64,000 nt of DNA from Rhizobium phaseoli (GTDB lineage Bacteria; Pseudomonadota; Alphaproteobacteria; Rhizobiales; Rhizobiaceae): NCBI RefSeq assembly GCF_010668805.1, contig NZ_WUFT01000001.1, forward strand, positions 248,001 to 312,000, read 5' to 3'. Below, in pieces: positions 37,568 to 49,133 of the stretch; position 1 is the stretch's first letter; each line of letters opens with the position of its first letter. A model generated the notes under the pieces. It was given only the letters and a program-made list of their open reading frames with translations, was not told the origin of the DNA and ran no database searches. A program made the translations under genes and the position numbers.

Positions 37568-39172
37568 TCAATTCAACCCGGAAATAAAACCTCTACGAGA
37601 AACCAGCGCAATCAAAATGAGCAGCGCCTCGGTCAACCAGAAGTGTGTTTGCAGGGGGAATGTCGTTCCAGCTTCTCCACCGAACCTATCATGGGTTGCA
37701 TCAATAAAGCCGGTTTCCTCAAGGCCGAGGCCCGTAATTATTTCCCCATGTGCATTCACAATTGCTGAAATGCCGCTATTGGCGTCGCGAATCAGTGGCA
37801 GCCCGGTTTCCACAGCCCGCACTCGCGCCTGCTGGAAGTGCTGATAGGGACCGGGCGTCGCACCGAACCAGGCATCATTGGTGATGTTGAGGATCGCATT
37901 GGCGTCTTTGATGTCGCCGGTCATTTCATCGGGGAAAATGATCTCGTAGCAGATCAGCGGATAGAGATTGAGCCCGCCGGGCAGCGCCAGCAGGTGCCGG
38001 CTGGCAGCCGCCGAAAACCCGCCCGGCATCTCGACGACGTTCTGAATGCCGAATTCGGTGAGCAGGTCCTCGAAGGGCAGGTATTCGCCGAAAGGCACGA
38101 GATGAACCTTGTCGGAGGCAGCGATGATCTGACCGCGGCCGTCGATGACGTAGATGGAATTATAGTAGCGTGTCGGCGTGCCTGGACCCATCTCCTCGGC
38201 GCGGACGGCGCCGGCAATCAGGATCTGGTTGTCGTCGAGCGTATCGGCGATCCGCTTCAGCGCATCCTGGTTGTCGGTGAGGATGAAGGGGATCGAGGTT
38301 TCCGGCCAGACGATGATATCGGGCCTCCGTCCGCCGTTTTTCGGCGCTTCGGCCGACAGTTTCAGATGGGTCTCGAAGATCGCATTGCGGTCGGCGTCGT
38401 TGTCCATCTTCGCCGCCTGATCGATATCAGGCTGCACCAACCGCACCACCTGTCGCTTGTCCTCGGGCAAGGCCTCGGGACGCGGCGCGAGATAGAGGAC
38501 ATAAGCGCCATAACCGAGATGGGCGGCAAACAGCAGGGCGGCGAGCGCGATGCCGGTGCGCGCGCCTTGCCGCGTGCCGGCAAGGGCAGGCGCAGAAAAA
38601 ATGAAGACGGCAAGTGCCGTCACGCCCATCACCCCGATCACATGCGCCGACTGCATCATCAGCGGAACGGGCATCATGCCGTAGCCGATGGCGTTCCAGG
38701 GAAAGCCGGTCAGGATGACGCTTCGAAGCCATTCCATCAGCCCGAAGCCGGCCGCAAGTGCGGCGATCCGTCCCATGCCATCGGACCAGAAGATGCGGGC
38801 AAGTGCGGCCGCCAGCCCGTAGAAAATCGCCAGACAGGCCGGCAACCCGAGAATTGCCAAGGGCAGCGCCCAGGCGAACTCCTCCTGATCGACCAGCAGC
38901 GCATGGCCGAGCCACCAGAGACCGGCGACGAAATACCCGAAGCCGAACAGCCAGCCGGTGGCAAAGGCCGGCCACAGTCTGCCGACCAGGCCGCTGTCAG
39001 GCGAAGCCGCCGCCCCGTCGATCAGCCAGACGAGCAGGGTGAAGGAGAGGAACATTGCCGCAAAAAAGCCGAAAGGCGGCAGCGCCAGCACGGCGAAAGC
39101 TCCGGCGGCAATGGCCAGCAGCGACCGTTTAACCCCCCAGACGAGGATAACCCTGTCCGCAAGCCGCTCCAT
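37568..39172 (-). CDS. lnt: Apolipoprotein N-acyltransferase
   Basis: This 534-residue inner-membrane enzyme adds the third acyl chain to lipoproteins. Several hydrophobic helices fill the first 220 residues (LAIAAGAFAVLALPPFGFFAAMFL onward). The periplasmic nitrilase domain has the Glu-Lys-Cys triad: WPETSIPF, KVHLVPFGEYLPF and PLICYEIIFPD. GGGAG five bases before 39172 favours that start over one nine codons upstream. It lies 116 bases after corC in the phoH-ybeY-corC-lnt gene order that is conserved across proteobacteria. Confidence 0.95.
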   Translation of the reverse strand: MERLADRVILVWGVKRSLLAIAAGAFAVLALPPFGFFAAMFLSFTLLVWLIDGAAASPDSGLVGRLWPAFATGWLFGFGYFVAGLWWLGHALLVDQEEFAWALPLAILGLPACLAIFYGLAAALARIFWSDGMGRIAALAAGFGLMEWLRSVILTGFPWNAIGYGMMPVPLMMQSAHVIGVMGVTALAVFIFSAPALAGTRQGARTGIALAALLFAAHLGYGAYVLYLAPRPEALPEDKRQVVRLVQPDIDQAAKMDNDADRNAIFETHLKLSAEAPKNGGRRPDIIVWPETSIPFILTDNQDALKRIADTLDDNQILIAGAVRAEEMGPGTPTRYYNSIYVIDGRGQIIAASDKVHLVPFGEYLPFEDLLTEFGIQNVVEMPGGFSAAASRHLLALPGGLNLYPLICYEIIFPDEMTGDIKDANAILNITNDAWFGATPGPYQHFQQARVRAVETGLPLIRDANSGISAIVNAHGEIITGLGLEETGFIDATHDRFGGEAGTTFPLQTHFWLTEALLILIALVSRRGFISGLN

Positions 39173-39288
39173 GCGCACTCCCATCAAACCGCGAATCAAC
39201 CCATTCGCAGTCTTTCAAAAAAGCGGCTCTTTGTCCTGCTAGAGCATGATGAAGCGCGTCGCAGGAATCAAACTGAATGCGATGCGCT

Positions 39289-40437
39289 TTAGTTGGCGGT
39301 CGATTCCGCCGACCGGTCGTCGCCGGCGTCGGAGCCGGGCGAAATATCGCCATCGACTTTGGCGCGGCGGCGGATCGCGTGGCGCTTGCGGGTGATGCGC
39401 AACCGCTTGATGCGGCGCGGATCGGCGTCGAGGATGTGGAATTCGAAGCCGGGCAGCGCCTGGACGACCTCGCCGCGCACCGGGATGCGGCCGAGCGCGG
39501 AGAAGATCAGGCCGCCCAGCGTATCGACCTCGTCGACCTGCTCGCTGATGTCGAAATCCGGCCCGATCGCTGCGGCGATCTCTTCCAATTCGACGCGGGC
39601 GTCGGCGATGAAGACGTCTTCGGCGACCCGCTTGAACATCACCTCTTCGTCGTCATGTTCGTCGTCGATGTCGCCGACCACCATTTCGACGATGTCCTCA
39701 TGCGAGGCGAGCCCATCGGTGCCGCCATATTCGTCGATGACGAGCGCCATCTGCGTGCGGTTCACCTGCATGCGCCGCAACAGGTCGGATGCAAGCATCG
39801 ACGGCGGCACGAACAGGATCTTGCGGATGATGCCGGCTTCCGTCAGCGTCTTCTGCAAGTCGACGCGGGCGAGGTCCAAATTGGGCTTGGCCAAACGTGC
39901 GGTCTTCTGGATGTTTTCGGGCGCAACCTCGATCGCCGGCAGCGCCGGCAGGCTTACGGCCGGTTTCGTCGGGCCGCGGCGCTTGTTGCGCGCCTGCTTG
40001 GCGACATAGGAGAGCAGGTCGCGGATATGCACCATGCCGCGCGGATCGTCGAGCGTATCGGCATAGACGGGCATGCGCGAGCGGCCGGATTCCTCAAACA
40101 GGATCATCAACTCGCCGATGGTGATGTTCTGGTCGACGGCCTCGATATCGGCGCGCGGCACCATCACATCGGCGACGCGCACCTCGCGAAAGCGCAGGAT
40201 GTTGTGCAGCATTGCCCGTTCGTCGGGCGAGAAGGCATCGTCGCCATGCGCATCGGTCATCAGTGCGTCGGCAAGGTCCTCACGCAGCGAGCCCTGCTGC
40301 GGCCGGAGGATGCGCGCGGCGCGCGACCAGAAGGATTGGGATCGGCCGGAGGGCCGACTACTGCCTGCCTCATCCGAAGAGGAGGATGGCTCGGAGTCCT
40401 TGGCGTCTGCCGCCGGCTTCGTCGTAAAGTCGCTCAT
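39289..40437 (-). CDS. CBS-domain protein, CorC/TlyC family
   Basis: This 382-residue cytosolic protein has paired CBS domains (about 85-240) followed by a C-terminal CorC/HlyC transporter-associated domain. The first CBS contains [38 protein letters not shown] and HIRDLLSYV; the second contains [36 protein letters not shown]. The membrane DUF21 domain of longer relatives is missing. It is linked to magnesium and cobalt homeostasis or hemolysin naming, neither proven. The ATG overlaps the ybeY stop (ATGA), so it is coupled to it. Confidence 0.9.
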   Translation of the reverse strand: MSDFTTKPAADAKDSEPSSSSDEAGSSRPSGRSQSFWSRAARILRPQQGSLREDLADALMTDAHGDDAFSPDERAMLHNILRFREVRVADVMVPRADIEAVDQNITIGELMILFEESGRSRMPVYADTLDDPRGMVHIRDLLSYVAKQARNKRRGPTKPAVSLPALPAIEVAPENIQKTARLAKPNLDLARVDLQKTLTEAGIIRKILFVPPSMLASDLLRRMQVNRTQMALVIDEYGGTDGLASHEDIVEMVVGDIDDEHDDEEVMFKRVAEDVFIADARVELEEIAAAIGPDFDISEQVDEVDTLGGLIFSALGRIPVRGEVVQALPGFEFHILDADPRRIKRLRITRKRHAIRRRAKVDGDISPGSDAGDDRSAESTAN

Positions 40438-40949
40438 GGTTCCATTTTAAGGTCTTGACCCTCGTAGGGATCAGATAGGCCGAGCTGCGCCAAAATGCGA
40501 GTCTCCAGCCCCTCCATAGTTTCGGCTTCGGCACTATTCATATGGTCGTAGCCGAGAAGATGCAAGAAACCGTGCACCAGAAGGTGAGTCAGGTGGTCGT
40601 CGAAACTCTTTTCGAGCTCGCCGGCTTCCCGCTCCACAGTCTCCCGGGCGATGATGATGTCGCCGAGCATCGGACCGGGCATCTTGCCGGGCTGAACCGG
40701 AAAGGCAGGAAAGGACAGCACATTGGTCGCTTTGTCCTTGCCGCGCCATTCGGCGTTGATGTCCTGGATCGAAGCGTCGTCGGTGAAAACGAGCGAAACC
40801 TCGGGCGGCATCGTCGGGAAGGGCTGCTTCTCGCTGTCGCGGAGATAGACCACGGCTGCGCCGAGCACGCGTTCGCAAAACGACAGCAGCGTCTCCTCGC
40901 CCGGCCAGCCGATGTCCTCGACGCTGATCTGGATGTCGAGTTCGGCCAT
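40434..40949 (-). CDS. ybeY: Endoribonuclease YbeY
   Basis: This 171-residue zinc endoribonuclease helps mature the 16S rRNA 3' end and ribosome quality control. The metal motif is [15 protein letters not shown], which gives three His ligands. Also present are [17 protein letters not shown] and [15 protein letters not shown]. The length is typical. It overlaps the phoH stop codon by one base at its start (TGATG) and overlaps corC at its end, so three genes are translationally coupled. Confidence 0.95.
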   Translation of the reverse strand: MAELDIQISVEDIGWPGEETLLSFCERVLGAAVVYLRDSEKQPFPTMPPEVSLVFTDDASIQDINAEWRGKDKATNVLSFPAFPVQPGKMPGPMLGDIIIARETVEREAGELEKSFDDHLTHLLVHGFLHLLGYDHMNSAEAETMEGLETRILAQLGLSDPYEGQDLKMEP

Positions 40950-42001
40950 CAGTCCTGCCGGCTGACTGCTTCGGTTTCGACGGCATAGGTCGAATCATAG
41001 GCCCTGACGATGCGCCCGACCAGCGGATGGCGGACGACGTCGGTATCCTTGAAGCGCACGATCGAGATGCCCTCGACGCCGTTCAGGAGCTGCAGCGCCT
41101 CGACGAGGCCGGATTTGACGCCGCGCGGCAAGTCGATCTGGCTCGGGTCGCCGGTGATGATCATCCGGGCATTTTCGCCGAGACGCGTCAGGAACATCTT
41201 CATCTGCATCGATGTCGTGTTCTGCGCTTCGTCGAGGATGATGGCGGCGTTGGCAAGGGTGCGGCCGCGCATGAAGGCGAGCGGCGCGATTTCGATGACA
41301 CCGGCGGTGATCGCCCGATCGACCTTGTCGGCGGGGATCATGTCGTAGAGTGCGTCATAGAGCGGGCGAAGATAGGGGTCGACCTTTTCCTTCATGTCGC
41401 CGGGCAGGAAGCCGAGACGCTCGCCTGCTTCGACGGCAGGGCGCGACAGGATGATCTTTTCGACGGCGCCGCGCTCCAGCAACTGGGCGGCATGGGCGAC
41501 GGCAAGATAGGTCTTGCCGGTGCCGGCCGGGCCGACGCCGAAGACCATTTCGGCGCGTTCCAGCGCCCTGATATAGGCGTCCTGCGTCGGCGTGCGGGCA
41601 ATGATTGTCTTCTTGCGGGTCGAAACCTGTGCCATCGTCAACTTGGCCTTGCGCTCCATCGTGGGAAGGCTGAGCTGATCGTCGGCGGCGACCGCCATGC
41701 GGATTGCGCCCTCGACGTCGGATCGTTCCACGCTGCCGCCTTTCTGAAGTTTTTCGTAGAGATAGTCGAGTGTGCGCCGCGCCTGGTTGGTGGTCACGAC
41801 ATCGCCTGAGATGACGACCGAATTGCCGCGCGCCCGCGCATCGATGTTGAGCCGTTCCTCAAGCAGCTTGAGGTTCTGGTCGAATTGACCGAAGAGCTCG
41901 CTGGCGAAGCGGTTGTTCTCGAACGTCAGGACAAAGTGATTGGAGTCGCTTGGCGTGCGGGGGTGGCGCGGTGAAGAAGAAACCAATTCTTGTCCGTTCA
42001 A
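40949..42001 (-). CDS. PhoH-family ATPase (YbeZ)
   Basis: This 350-residue P-loop ATPase is of the PhoH/YbeZ type, a partner of YbeY in RNA metabolism. Walker A is [15 protein letters not shown]; Walker B is [37 protein letters not shown] is the following motif. The N-terminus has a small KH-like region ([17 protein letters not shown]). The start is TTG at 42001, chosen because AAGGAG lies 8 to 9 bases before it and the next in-frame Met is far inside. miaB ends 18 bases upstream, so miaB, phoH, ybeY, corC and perhaps lnt may form one operon. Confidence 0.94.
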   Translation of the reverse strand: MNGQELVSSSPRHPRTPSDSNHFVLTFENNRFASELFGQFDQNLKLLEERLNIDARARGNSVVISGDVVTTNQARRTLDYLYEKLQKGGSVERSDVEGAIRMAVAADDQLSLPTMERKAKLTMAQVSTRKKTIIARTPTQDAYIRALERAEMVFGVGPAGTGKTYLAVAHAAQLLERGAVEKIILSRPAVEAGERLGFLPGDMKEKVDPYLRPLYDALYDMIPADKVDRAITAGVIEIAPLAFMRGRTLANAAIILDEAQNTTSMQMKMFLTRLGENARMIITGDPSQIDLPRGVKSGLVEALQLLNGVEGISIVRFKDTDVVRHPLVGRIVRAYDSTYAVETEAVSRQD

Positions 42002-42019
42002 GCGGTCGGGCTCCTTGGG

Positions 42020-43429
<1,410 letters not shown>

Positions 43430-43489
43430 GGCGCGCTATTTAGTGGTTTTTGCCGTCCGAGAAAATCGAAATCTTGTTTTAGCAGCGAG

Positions 43490-44287
43490 CTAAGAGATTT
43501 CCCGCCCGCGCAGGCAGCTGTTCAACAGGTTGCGGATGCGCAAGGCGATCGTCGCGCTGACCTCCTTGCGATTGGTGTCGGCGCGGTAATCCACGGCCTC
43601 GCCGAAGCAAACCTCGGCGTCGATCGCGCCGCATCGCACGATATCGATCAGATGCGGCAACAGCTCGATATCCCCCGGCCAGGCAGCCAGCGGCCGGTGA
43701 TAGCGGCCCATGGCAATGCCGTGCACCCTGGTATAGGCAATCGCCACCGGCTGCACCACGACGGTTCCCGTCGGCGAAGCGGGCACCGCCATCGCCGCGG
43801 CTCCGAACAGCGAGGATTTGACCTCCAGCAGCCGGTTGCCGTCGGAAGTCGTCCCTTCCGGGAAGAGCACGACGATCTCGCCGTCGGCCATGCGCCCGGC
43901 AATCTCGTTGGCCTGGTGGCCGGTCCTGCGCTTCTCCTCGCGCACGACGAAGACGCTCTTCTGCAGCTTGGCGAGCGTGCCGAAGATCGGCCATTCCGCT
44001 ACCTCGATCTTGGCGATGAAGGCGACGTCGGCAACGGCCGACATCACCATGATATCGAGCCAGGACGAGTGGTTGGAGCAGAGCATCAGCGGCCGGCGCT
44101 CTTCCAGCCTGCCGGTGACGCGGATGCGGATGCCGAGACAATAGCAGACGATACGGTGCCAGACGCGCGGAAGCCTGCGGCGCAGCCGCCAGTCGAAACG
44201 CAGGGCAAGCAGCTGCAGCGGCATGAGCACGATGCTGACGGCGAGGATGACGATCGCAGCAAGCGTGATGCGCAGCCTGGCGATCAA
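43490..44287 (-). CDS. olsA: Lyso-ornithine lipid / 1-acyl-glycerol-3-phosphate acyltransferase
   Basis: This 265-residue membrane acyltransferase of the PlsC family has the catalytic NHSSWLDIMVM (HX4D) motif, the FPEGTTSDGNRLLEVKSSLF block and PVAIAYTR. One N-terminal membrane helix (LAAIVILAVSIVLMPLQLLAL) precedes it. Start is TTG with GGGAGACCAG upstream. In rhizobia the PlsC-like gene lying between miaB and the Fur-type regulator is, from memory of Sinorhizobium gene order, olsA, which acylates lyso-ornithine lipid. The partner gene olsB is at 61031 in this window. An ordinary PlsC role remains possible. Confidence 0.8.
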   Translation of the reverse strand: MIARLRITLAAIVILAVSIVLMPLQLLALRFDWRLRRRLPRVWHRIVCYCLGIRIRVTGRLEERRPLMLCSNHSSWLDIMVMSAVADVAFIAKIEVAEWPIFGTLAKLQKSVFVVREEKRRTGHQANEIAGRMADGEIVVLFPEGTTSDGNRLLEVKSSLFGAAAMAVPASPTGTVVVQPVAIAYTRVHGIAMGRYHRPLAAWPGDIELLPHLIDIVRCGAIDAEVCFGEAVDYRADTNRKEVSATIALRIRNLLNSCLRGREIS

Positions 44288-44314
44288 ATGCTGGTCTCCC
44301 GGCCGGCCATTGCT

Positions 44315-44743
44315 TCAGAGATCTTCCTTCTTCAACGGAACGCCGTAGAGCTCGAGCCGGTGGTCGACCAGCCGGAAGCCATGCTCGCGGGCGATGCGTT
44401 CCTGCAGTGCCTCGATCTCCGGCGAGCGGAATTCGATGACCGTGCCGGTCTTCAGGTCGATCAGGTGGTCGTGATGCTCTTCTGGCACCGTTTCGTAGCG
44501 CGAGCGTCCGTCGCGGAAATCGTGGCGGGCGATGATGCCGGCATCCTCGAACAGCTTCACGGTGCGATAGACGGTCGAAATCGAAATCTTCGCATCGACC
44601 TTCACCGAGCGGCGGTAGAGCTCTTCCACGTCGGGATGATCCTCGGAATCTTCGAGGATGCGCGCGATCACGCGGCGCTGCTCGGTCATGCGCATGCCGC
44701 GTTCGGTGCAAAGCTCCTCAAGGGTCTTGGCTACATCAGACAT
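44315..44743 (-). CDS. mur: Fur-family regulator, probably Mur (manganese-responsive)
   Basis: This 142-residue Fur-family repressor has an N-terminal winged helix (MRMTEQRRVIARILEDSEDHPDVEELYRRSV, ISISTVYRTVKLFEDAGII) and the metal-binding HHDHLIDLKTGTVIEF with RYETVPEEHHDH. In rhizobia this protein, called Mur, senses manganese and represses mntH or sitABCD. The sequence cannot separate iron from manganese sensing, so the symbol rests on lineage. The start at 44743 follows AGGCGGGCC. It sits 85 bases after rimI and upstream of olsA. Confidence 0.85.
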   Translation of the reverse strand: MSDVAKTLEELCTERGMRMTEQRRVIARILEDSEDHPDVEELYRRSVKVDAKISISTVYRTVKLFEDAGIIARHDFRDGRSRYETVPEEHHDHLIDLKTGTVIEFRSPEIEALQERIAREHGFRLVDHRLELYGVPLKKEDL

Positions 44744-44827
44744 GGCCCGCCTGTAAAATATCCGTGTTTCGACAACGCCGCGCGGCGCTTGCGCCGGCCT
44801 GCATGTCATCATCTCGCTGCAAGGCAA

Positions 44828-45322
44828 CTACCGAAGAACGCGCTTCATGACAAGCGCTGTGGAGAGGGCGCCATTGTCCTGCTTGTAGTAACCCTTGCGT
44901 TCGCCGACCTTTTCGAAGCCGAGCTTGCGATAGAGGCCAAGGGCTGCGGTATTGCCGTTGTCGACTTCGAGAAACATGCTCTCGGCGCCGCGCGCGCGCG
45001 CTTCCCGGAGCGCCGCCTGCATCAGCCGCCAGCCGAGCCCGGCACGGGCGACTTTCGCCTGTACGGCGATCGTCAGGATCTCCGCCTCGCCAGCGACATG
45101 GCGGGCCAGGATAAAGCCGGGAAGCGGCTTTTTCAGGAAGGCATTGGTCTGGCGCGCGACGAAACCGAACACGGTGTCCTGCATCAGCAGGCCGTGGAAT
45201 TCACCATCGCCCCAGGGCCGGGCAAAGCGCTCCCCGTGCAGGACGGCGACATCGCGGCAATCCTCGCGCTCCATGGCGATGATTTCGAATTCCGGCTTCA
45301 GCGTCAGGTAGGATTCCAGCAT
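44828..45322 (-). CDS. rimI: Ribosomal-protein-alanine N-acetyltransferase
   Basis: This 164-residue GNAT acetyltransferase has the acetyl-CoA motif LTIAVQAKVARAGLGWRLMQAAL and the following FLEVDNGNTAALGLYRKLGFEKVGERKGYY, which is RimI-typical. It modifies the S18 N-terminus in E. coli, and in many bacteria sits next to tsaB, as here. A GTG two codons upstream overlaps the tsaB stop (GTGA); ATG at 45322 is used here but the GTG start is plausible. It forms a coupled tsaB-rimI unit. Confidence 0.92.
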   Translation of the reverse strand: MLESYLTLKPEFEIIAMEREDCRDVAVLHGERFARPWGDGEFHGLLMQDTVFGFVARQTNAFLKKPLPGFILARHVAGEAEILTIAVQAKVARAGLGWRLMQAALREARARGAESMFLEVDNGNTAALGLYRKLGFEKVGERKGYYKQDNGALSTALVMKRVLR

Positions 45323-45324
45323 GG

Positions 45325-45987
45325 TCACACTCGTCGGGCGATTGCATACCCGGCCTGCGGCTTGGCATCGGGTCCGCGCAGATAAAGGGGCTTCGGCTTT
45401 CCGGCATCGGGGGAGGCGGCAGCACCGAGGCGCGCCACGACGGAGATCGGGAAACTGTTGGTGTGATCGCCGCCGGCGCCGGCCTTCAGCAGCGGCGTCG
45501 CCGAACCGGTGATCTCGCCGTCGAAGTCTTTAGCAAAAGCCTGCGCGTCTGCAACGCTTAACGCCCGTGGCGCGTCGAGAGACGAGCCGTCTGATGAAAA
45601 GGATTGGAGGTAGATTTCGTCCCGCTTGGCGTCCATTGCTGCCAGCACGGCGCGATGAGGCGTCTTTTCGCGCTGGGCTGATGCCATGACCTCGAGCGTC
45701 GTGACGCCGACGGCCGGCACATTGAGGGAAAGCGCAAAACCGCGGGCTGCGGCAGCGCCGACGCGAATACCGGTAAACGAGCCGGGGCCGATAGTGACGG
45801 CAATCCGGTCAATATGAGAAAGTGCCAGCCCCGCCTGATCGAGTGCGCGATCAACGATATCGATCAGATGTTCAGCATGCCCCTTGCCGATCATGTCCGA
45901 TGCCTCCCCCAGCATCGTATTCCTGCCACTGTCGTAAACGGCGGCAGCGCAGTCTACACCTGCCGTGTCGAGCGCCAGAACAATCAT
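45325..45987 (-). CDS. tsaB: tRNA threonylcarbamoyladenosine biosynthesis protein TsaB
   Basis: This 220-residue protein is needed for t6A37 of tRNAs as the partner of TsaD and TsaE. It has the ASKHA-type opening MIVLALDTAGVDCAAAVYD, HAEHLIDIVDRALDQAG, IAVTIGPGSFTGIRVGAAAARGFAL and GVTTLEVMA, all characteristic of TsaB. The C-terminal third is degenerate as in the family. It is first in the tsaB-rimI pair, with mur following. Confidence 0.95.
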   Translation of the reverse strand: MIVLALDTAGVDCAAAVYDSGRNTMLGEASDMIGKGHAEHLIDIVDRALDQAGLALSHIDRIAVTIGPGSFTGIRVGAAAARGFALSLNVPAVGVTTLEVMASAQREKTPHRAVLAAMDAKRDEIYLQSFSSDGSSLDAPRALSVADAQAFAKDFDGEITGSATPLLKAGAGGDHTNSFPISVVARLGAAASPDAGKPKPLYLRGPDAKPQAGYAIARRV

Positions 45988-46074
45988 GCCATCAATTTCC
46001 GAAAAATCTATTGTCGCTTGAACATAAATCCGTCTGGCCGAACGAGAGATGAACGGCCGGACGGATTCAAGCTT

Positions 46075-46641
46075 TTAAGCGGCAATCACTTCCTGCACTT
46101 CCGGGACGAAATGGCGCAGAAGGTTCTGGACGCCGTGCTTCAGCGTTGCCGTCGAAGACGGGCAGCCGGCGCAGGAACCCTTCATGTTCAGATAGACCTT
46201 GCCGTCCTTGAAGCCGCGGAAGGTGATGTCGCCGCCGTCTTGGGCAACGGCGGGGCGCACGCGGGTCTCGAGAAGCTCCTTGATGGTCAGCACGATCGAT
46301 TCATCGCCCTCGTCGAAGAATTCGTCGCCGGCATCGACGTCTTCCGAAAGGATGGAGGCATCACCCATGACCGGTTTGCCGGACATGAAATGCTCCATGA
46401 TCGAGCCCAATATAGCCGGCTTAAGATGCTGCCATTCGGCATCGTCCTTGGAGACGGAAATGAAATCATAGCCGAAATAGACGCCGGTGACGCCAGGGAT
46501 TTCGAACAGGCGGGCAGCCAGCGGCGAAGCCTCAGCCTCCTCGGCGCTGCGGAACTCGGCCGTGCCGTTTTCCATCACCACCTTGCCCGGCAGGAACTTC
46601 TGCGTGGCGGGGTTCGGCGTGGCTTCGGTCTGAATGAACAT
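46075..46641 (-). CDS. NifU-family iron-sulfur carrier (NFU type)
   Basis: This 188-residue protein has an N-terminal Nfu_N domain (MFIQTEATPNPATQKFLPGK) and a C-terminal NifU domain with the CAGCPSS motif (CxxC) in GSCAGCPSSTATLKHGV. Such Nfu proteins hand 4Fe-4S clusters to target enzymes. GGAGACCCAG before 46641 fixes the start. It resembles the mitochondrial NFU1. No isc or suf genes adjoin; it stands alone between tsaB and a universal stress protein gene. Confidence 0.92.
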   Translation of the reverse strand: MFIQTEATPNPATQKFLPGKVVMENGTAEFRSAEEAEASPLAARLFEIPGVTGVYFGYDFISVSKDDAEWQHLKPAILGSIMEHFMSGKPVMGDASILSEDVDAGDEFFDEGDESIVLTIKELLETRVRPAVAQDGGDITFRGFKDGKVYLNMKGSCAGCPSSTATLKHGVQNLLRHFVPEVQEVIAA

Positions 46642-46747
46642 CTGGGTCTCCATGCGGCTGGCCCATGGCTTCGCCGTCTTTAGAATTCTTCAAAAGAAGA
46701 TAAGCCCATTGCCGGTTCCATTCAAGAGATTTTTACTCAAGAAATTG

Positions 46748-47239
46748 TCAGCAGAGGGCGTCGATTTCCTCGTTGGTGAGCGTATCCGGCAACACGGTCA
46801 CCGGGATCGGAAACGCCGCCGCGCGGCCGGCAACCGACGAAACCAGCGGTCCGGGACCTTCCTTTGCCGAACCGGCAGCCAGAACCAAGATCGCCACATC
46901 GCGGTCTTCCTCGATCACGGCGTTGATCTGTTCGGCCGCACTGCCCTCACGGATGACGACCTCGGGCTCGATGCCGATCGTCTCGCGCACGATCTGGGCG
47001 ATCTTGGCAACGACCGCTTCGGCCTCTTCACGGGCTTCCGCCCGCATGATCGCCTCGACGCCGAGCCATTGCTGGAAATCCCCGTCGGGGATGACATAGA
47101 GCAGCACCAGCCCGCCATTGGAATTCTTCGCGCGCCGGCCGGCATAATGAACGGCGCGCTGGCATTCGGGTGTACCGTCGATCACCGCCATGAATTTGCG
47201 GCGATGACCTTCGAGCCGTGAGAGTCGCTTCGATACCAT
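46748..47239 (-). CDS. Universal stress protein (UspA-type)
   Basis: This 163-residue Usp-domain protein has FMAVIDGTPECQRAVHYAGRRAKN at the N-terminal strand-helix, LLYVIPDGDF, and VAILVLAAGSAKEGPGPLVSSVAGRAAAFPIPVTVLPDTLT, which contains the G-S-x-G-like ATP region in altered form. The canonical GxxGxxxxxxxxxGS is not complete, so ATP binding is uncertain. An internal start near residue 17 is possible. It is a single gene with 108 bases between it and trpS. Confidence 0.88.
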   Translation of the reverse strand: MVSKRLSRLEGHRRKFMAVIDGTPECQRAVHYAGRRAKNSNGGLVLLYVIPDGDFQQWLGVEAIMRAEAREEAEAVVAKIAQIVRETIGIEPEVVIREGSAAEQINAVIEEDRDVAILVLAAGSAKEGPGPLVSSVAGRAAAFPIPVTVLPDTLTNEEIDALC

Positions 47240-47279
47240 GGCGCGGACTCTGACACCCGAAGCGGAAAATTTGCAAGCC

Positions 47280-47342
47280 CAGTTTTTCCTCTTCTCCCCC
47301 GGGAGAAGGTTCTCTTCTCCCCCGCCGGGGGAGAAGAACAGA
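47280..47342. repeat. Tandem RIME-type palindromes
   Basis: Two palindromes follow each other: CTTCTCCC-CC-GGGAGAAG (47291-47308) and CTTCTCCCCC-GCC-GGGGGAGAAG (47314-47336). They belong to the family of cores seen at 13244 and 34650. They lie between trpS and the universal stress gene. Confidence 0.65.
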
Positions 47343-47348
47343 TCACCC

Positions 47349-48413
47349 TCAGTAGAGGAAGCCGATGACGTCGCGAACCTGCTTCATCGTTACCTCGGCG
47401 CGGGCCCTGGCGCGTTCGCCGCCCTTGCGCAGGATCGCGTCGATATGGCTGGTATCGTCCATCAGCCGGCGCATCTCGCCGGTGATCGGCGCCAGCACAT
47501 GGATGGCGAGATCGACCAGCGCCGGCTTGAAGACGGAGAACTGCTGGCCGCCGAATTCGGCAAGTACCTCGGCCTTCGACCTGTCGGCAAGGGCCGCATA
47601 GATCGCCACCAGATTGTCGGCTTCCGGGCGGCCCTGCAGCCCGTCGATCTCGCTCGGCAGGCCGTCCGGATCGGTCTTTGCCTTGCGGATCTTCTTGGAG
47701 ATCGCGTCCTCGTCGTCCATCAGGTTGATGCGCGAGAGGTCGGAAGGGTCGGATTTCGACATTTTCTTGGTGCCGTCACGCAGCGACATGACGCGCGGCG
47801 CCGGCCCGCCGATCAGCGGCTCGACCATCGGGAAATAGGCATGCACCGGCTCGTTGCCGACGGTGATGTCGACGCCGTAACCGGTCCTGCTGATATGCTC
47901 GGCATAATCGAGGTTGAACTTCATCGCGATGTCGCGGGCAAGCTCCAGATGCTGCTTCTGATCCTCGCCGACCGGCACATGGGTGGCGCGATAGACGAGA
48001 ATGTCGGCGGCCATCAGGCTCGGATAGGCGTAGAGACCGAGCGAAGCCTGTTCGCGGTCCTTGCCGGCCTTGTCCTTGAACTGCGTCATGCGGTTCATCC
48101 AGCCGATACGGGCGACGCAATTGAAGATCCACGCAAGTTCGGCATGCTGCGGCACGGCCGACTGGTTGAAGACGATGTGCTTTTCCGGATCGATGCCGGC
48201 GGCGATAAAGGCGGCGGCAATCGAGCGCGTCTGGCTCGGCATGTCCTCATGCACGAGTTGGGCGGTGAGCGCATGCATGTCAACGACGCAGTAGATGCAG
48301 TCATTGCCGTCCTGCAGCGCCACGAAGCGGCGGATCGCGCCGAGATAATTGCCGAGATGCAGATTGCCGGTCGGCTGCACGCCGGAGAATACGAGTTTCT
48401 TGAATTCGCTCAT
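47349..48413 (-). CDS. trpS: Tryptophanyl-tRNA synthetase
   Basis: This 354-residue class I synthetase has the HIGH-type signature [16 protein letters not shown] and the KMSKS loop in [40 protein letters not shown], and GNEPVHAYF are further active-site regions. The length fits bacterial TrpRS. A short palindromic region separates it from the downstream Usp gene, and it is transcribed leftwards as are its neighbours. Confidence 0.97.
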   Translation of the reverse strand: MSEFKKLVFSGVQPTGNLHLGNYLGAIRRFVALQDGNDCIYCVVDMHALTAQLVHEDMPSQTRSIAAAFIAAGIDPEKHIVFNQSAVPQHAELAWIFNCVARIGWMNRMTQFKDKAGKDREQASLGLYAYPSLMAADILVYRATHVPVGEDQKQHLELARDIAMKFNLDYAEHISRTGYGVDITVGNEPVHAYFPMVEPLIGGPAPRVMSLRDGTKKMSKSDPSDLSRINLMDDEDAISKKIRKAKTDPDGLPSEIDGLQGRPEADNLVAIYAALADRSKAEVLAEFGGQQFSVFKPALVDLAIHVLAPITGEMRRLMDDTSHIDAILRKGGERARARAEVTMKQVRDVIGFLY

Positions 48414-48533
48414 GTCGTCCTCAATAGGCTGGTGGAGGGCCCACAGCTTTAAATGGCTGCATTGCAGCAGGGCTTTCGCCCGTGTTGCTAACGCCGCGGC
48501 TTATGCACGGGCAACCGGCCGCAATCAAGAGGT

Positions 48534-48944
48534 TCAGGCAGCGTGATGCTGGATCAGATCGAAGCTGTTGCCGTAGGGATCGGCAAACACCGCGACCGTG
48601 CCGTAAACCTCATGCCGCGGCTCTTCCAGAAAGCGCACGCCGGCCGCAAGCATTGCGGCATGGTCGCGGGCAAAATCGTCGGTCTTCAGAAAGAAGCCGA
48701 CACGGCCGCCGGTCTGGTTGCCGATCGCCGCGCGCTGCGTCGCATCTGCCGCCTGCGCCAGCAGAAACGCGGCGCCATCTCCAACACCGGCGCCACCCTT
48801 CGGCTTCACCACCACCCAGCGCTTGCCCTCCGGCTGCGTCTCGTCCTGCAGGCAGTCGAAACCGAGGGCGCCGCAATAGAAAGCCTTGGCGCGGTCGTAA
48901 TCGTCAACCACGAGGGTGACGAGGAAAAGTGACTGGATCGTCAT
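48534..48944 (-). CDS. VOC-family protein
   Basis: This 136-residue glyoxalase-fold protein begins LFLVTLVVDDYDRAKAFYCGALGFD and ends EVYGTVAVFADPYGNSFDLIQHHAA. The usual paired beta-alpha-beta module is intact, but the first metal His position is replaced by a Val/Thr strand (LVTLVV), so it may not be a glyoxalase I. Resistance or dioxygenase-like roles are possible. It is a single gene next to trpS. Confidence 0.85.
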   Translation of the reverse strand: MTIQSLFLVTLVVDDYDRAKAFYCGALGFDCLQDETQPEGKRWVVVKPKGGAGVGDGAAFLLAQAADATQRAAIGNQTGGRVGFFLKTDDFARDHAAMLAAGVRFLEEPRHEVYGTVAVFADPYGNSFDLIQHHAA

Positions 48945-49133
48945 GTTCTATCTCCCGATTGAGACGATTATTCCAAATTGGATCGGCAATATCCGCGGTT
49001 TTAAGCCAAATTGATCAAGGCGATTACTTATAATTGGGTATAAAATTTCACAGAAAAGCTTTTATTGAACTGAAAATCCTCGACCGCGCGGCATCGGCCC
49101 AATGGCCGCCGTGTCAACCGCCCGGAGGGGACC
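48945..49133. other. AT-rich divergent intergenic gap
   Basis: The 189-base gap between divergent VOC and M15-type genes is unusually AT-rich for this genome (48965-49075). It holds a TATAAT at 49028-49033 and a nearby TATAAA, candidate -10 elements with no well-spaced -35. I see no RNA gene. Confidence 0.4.
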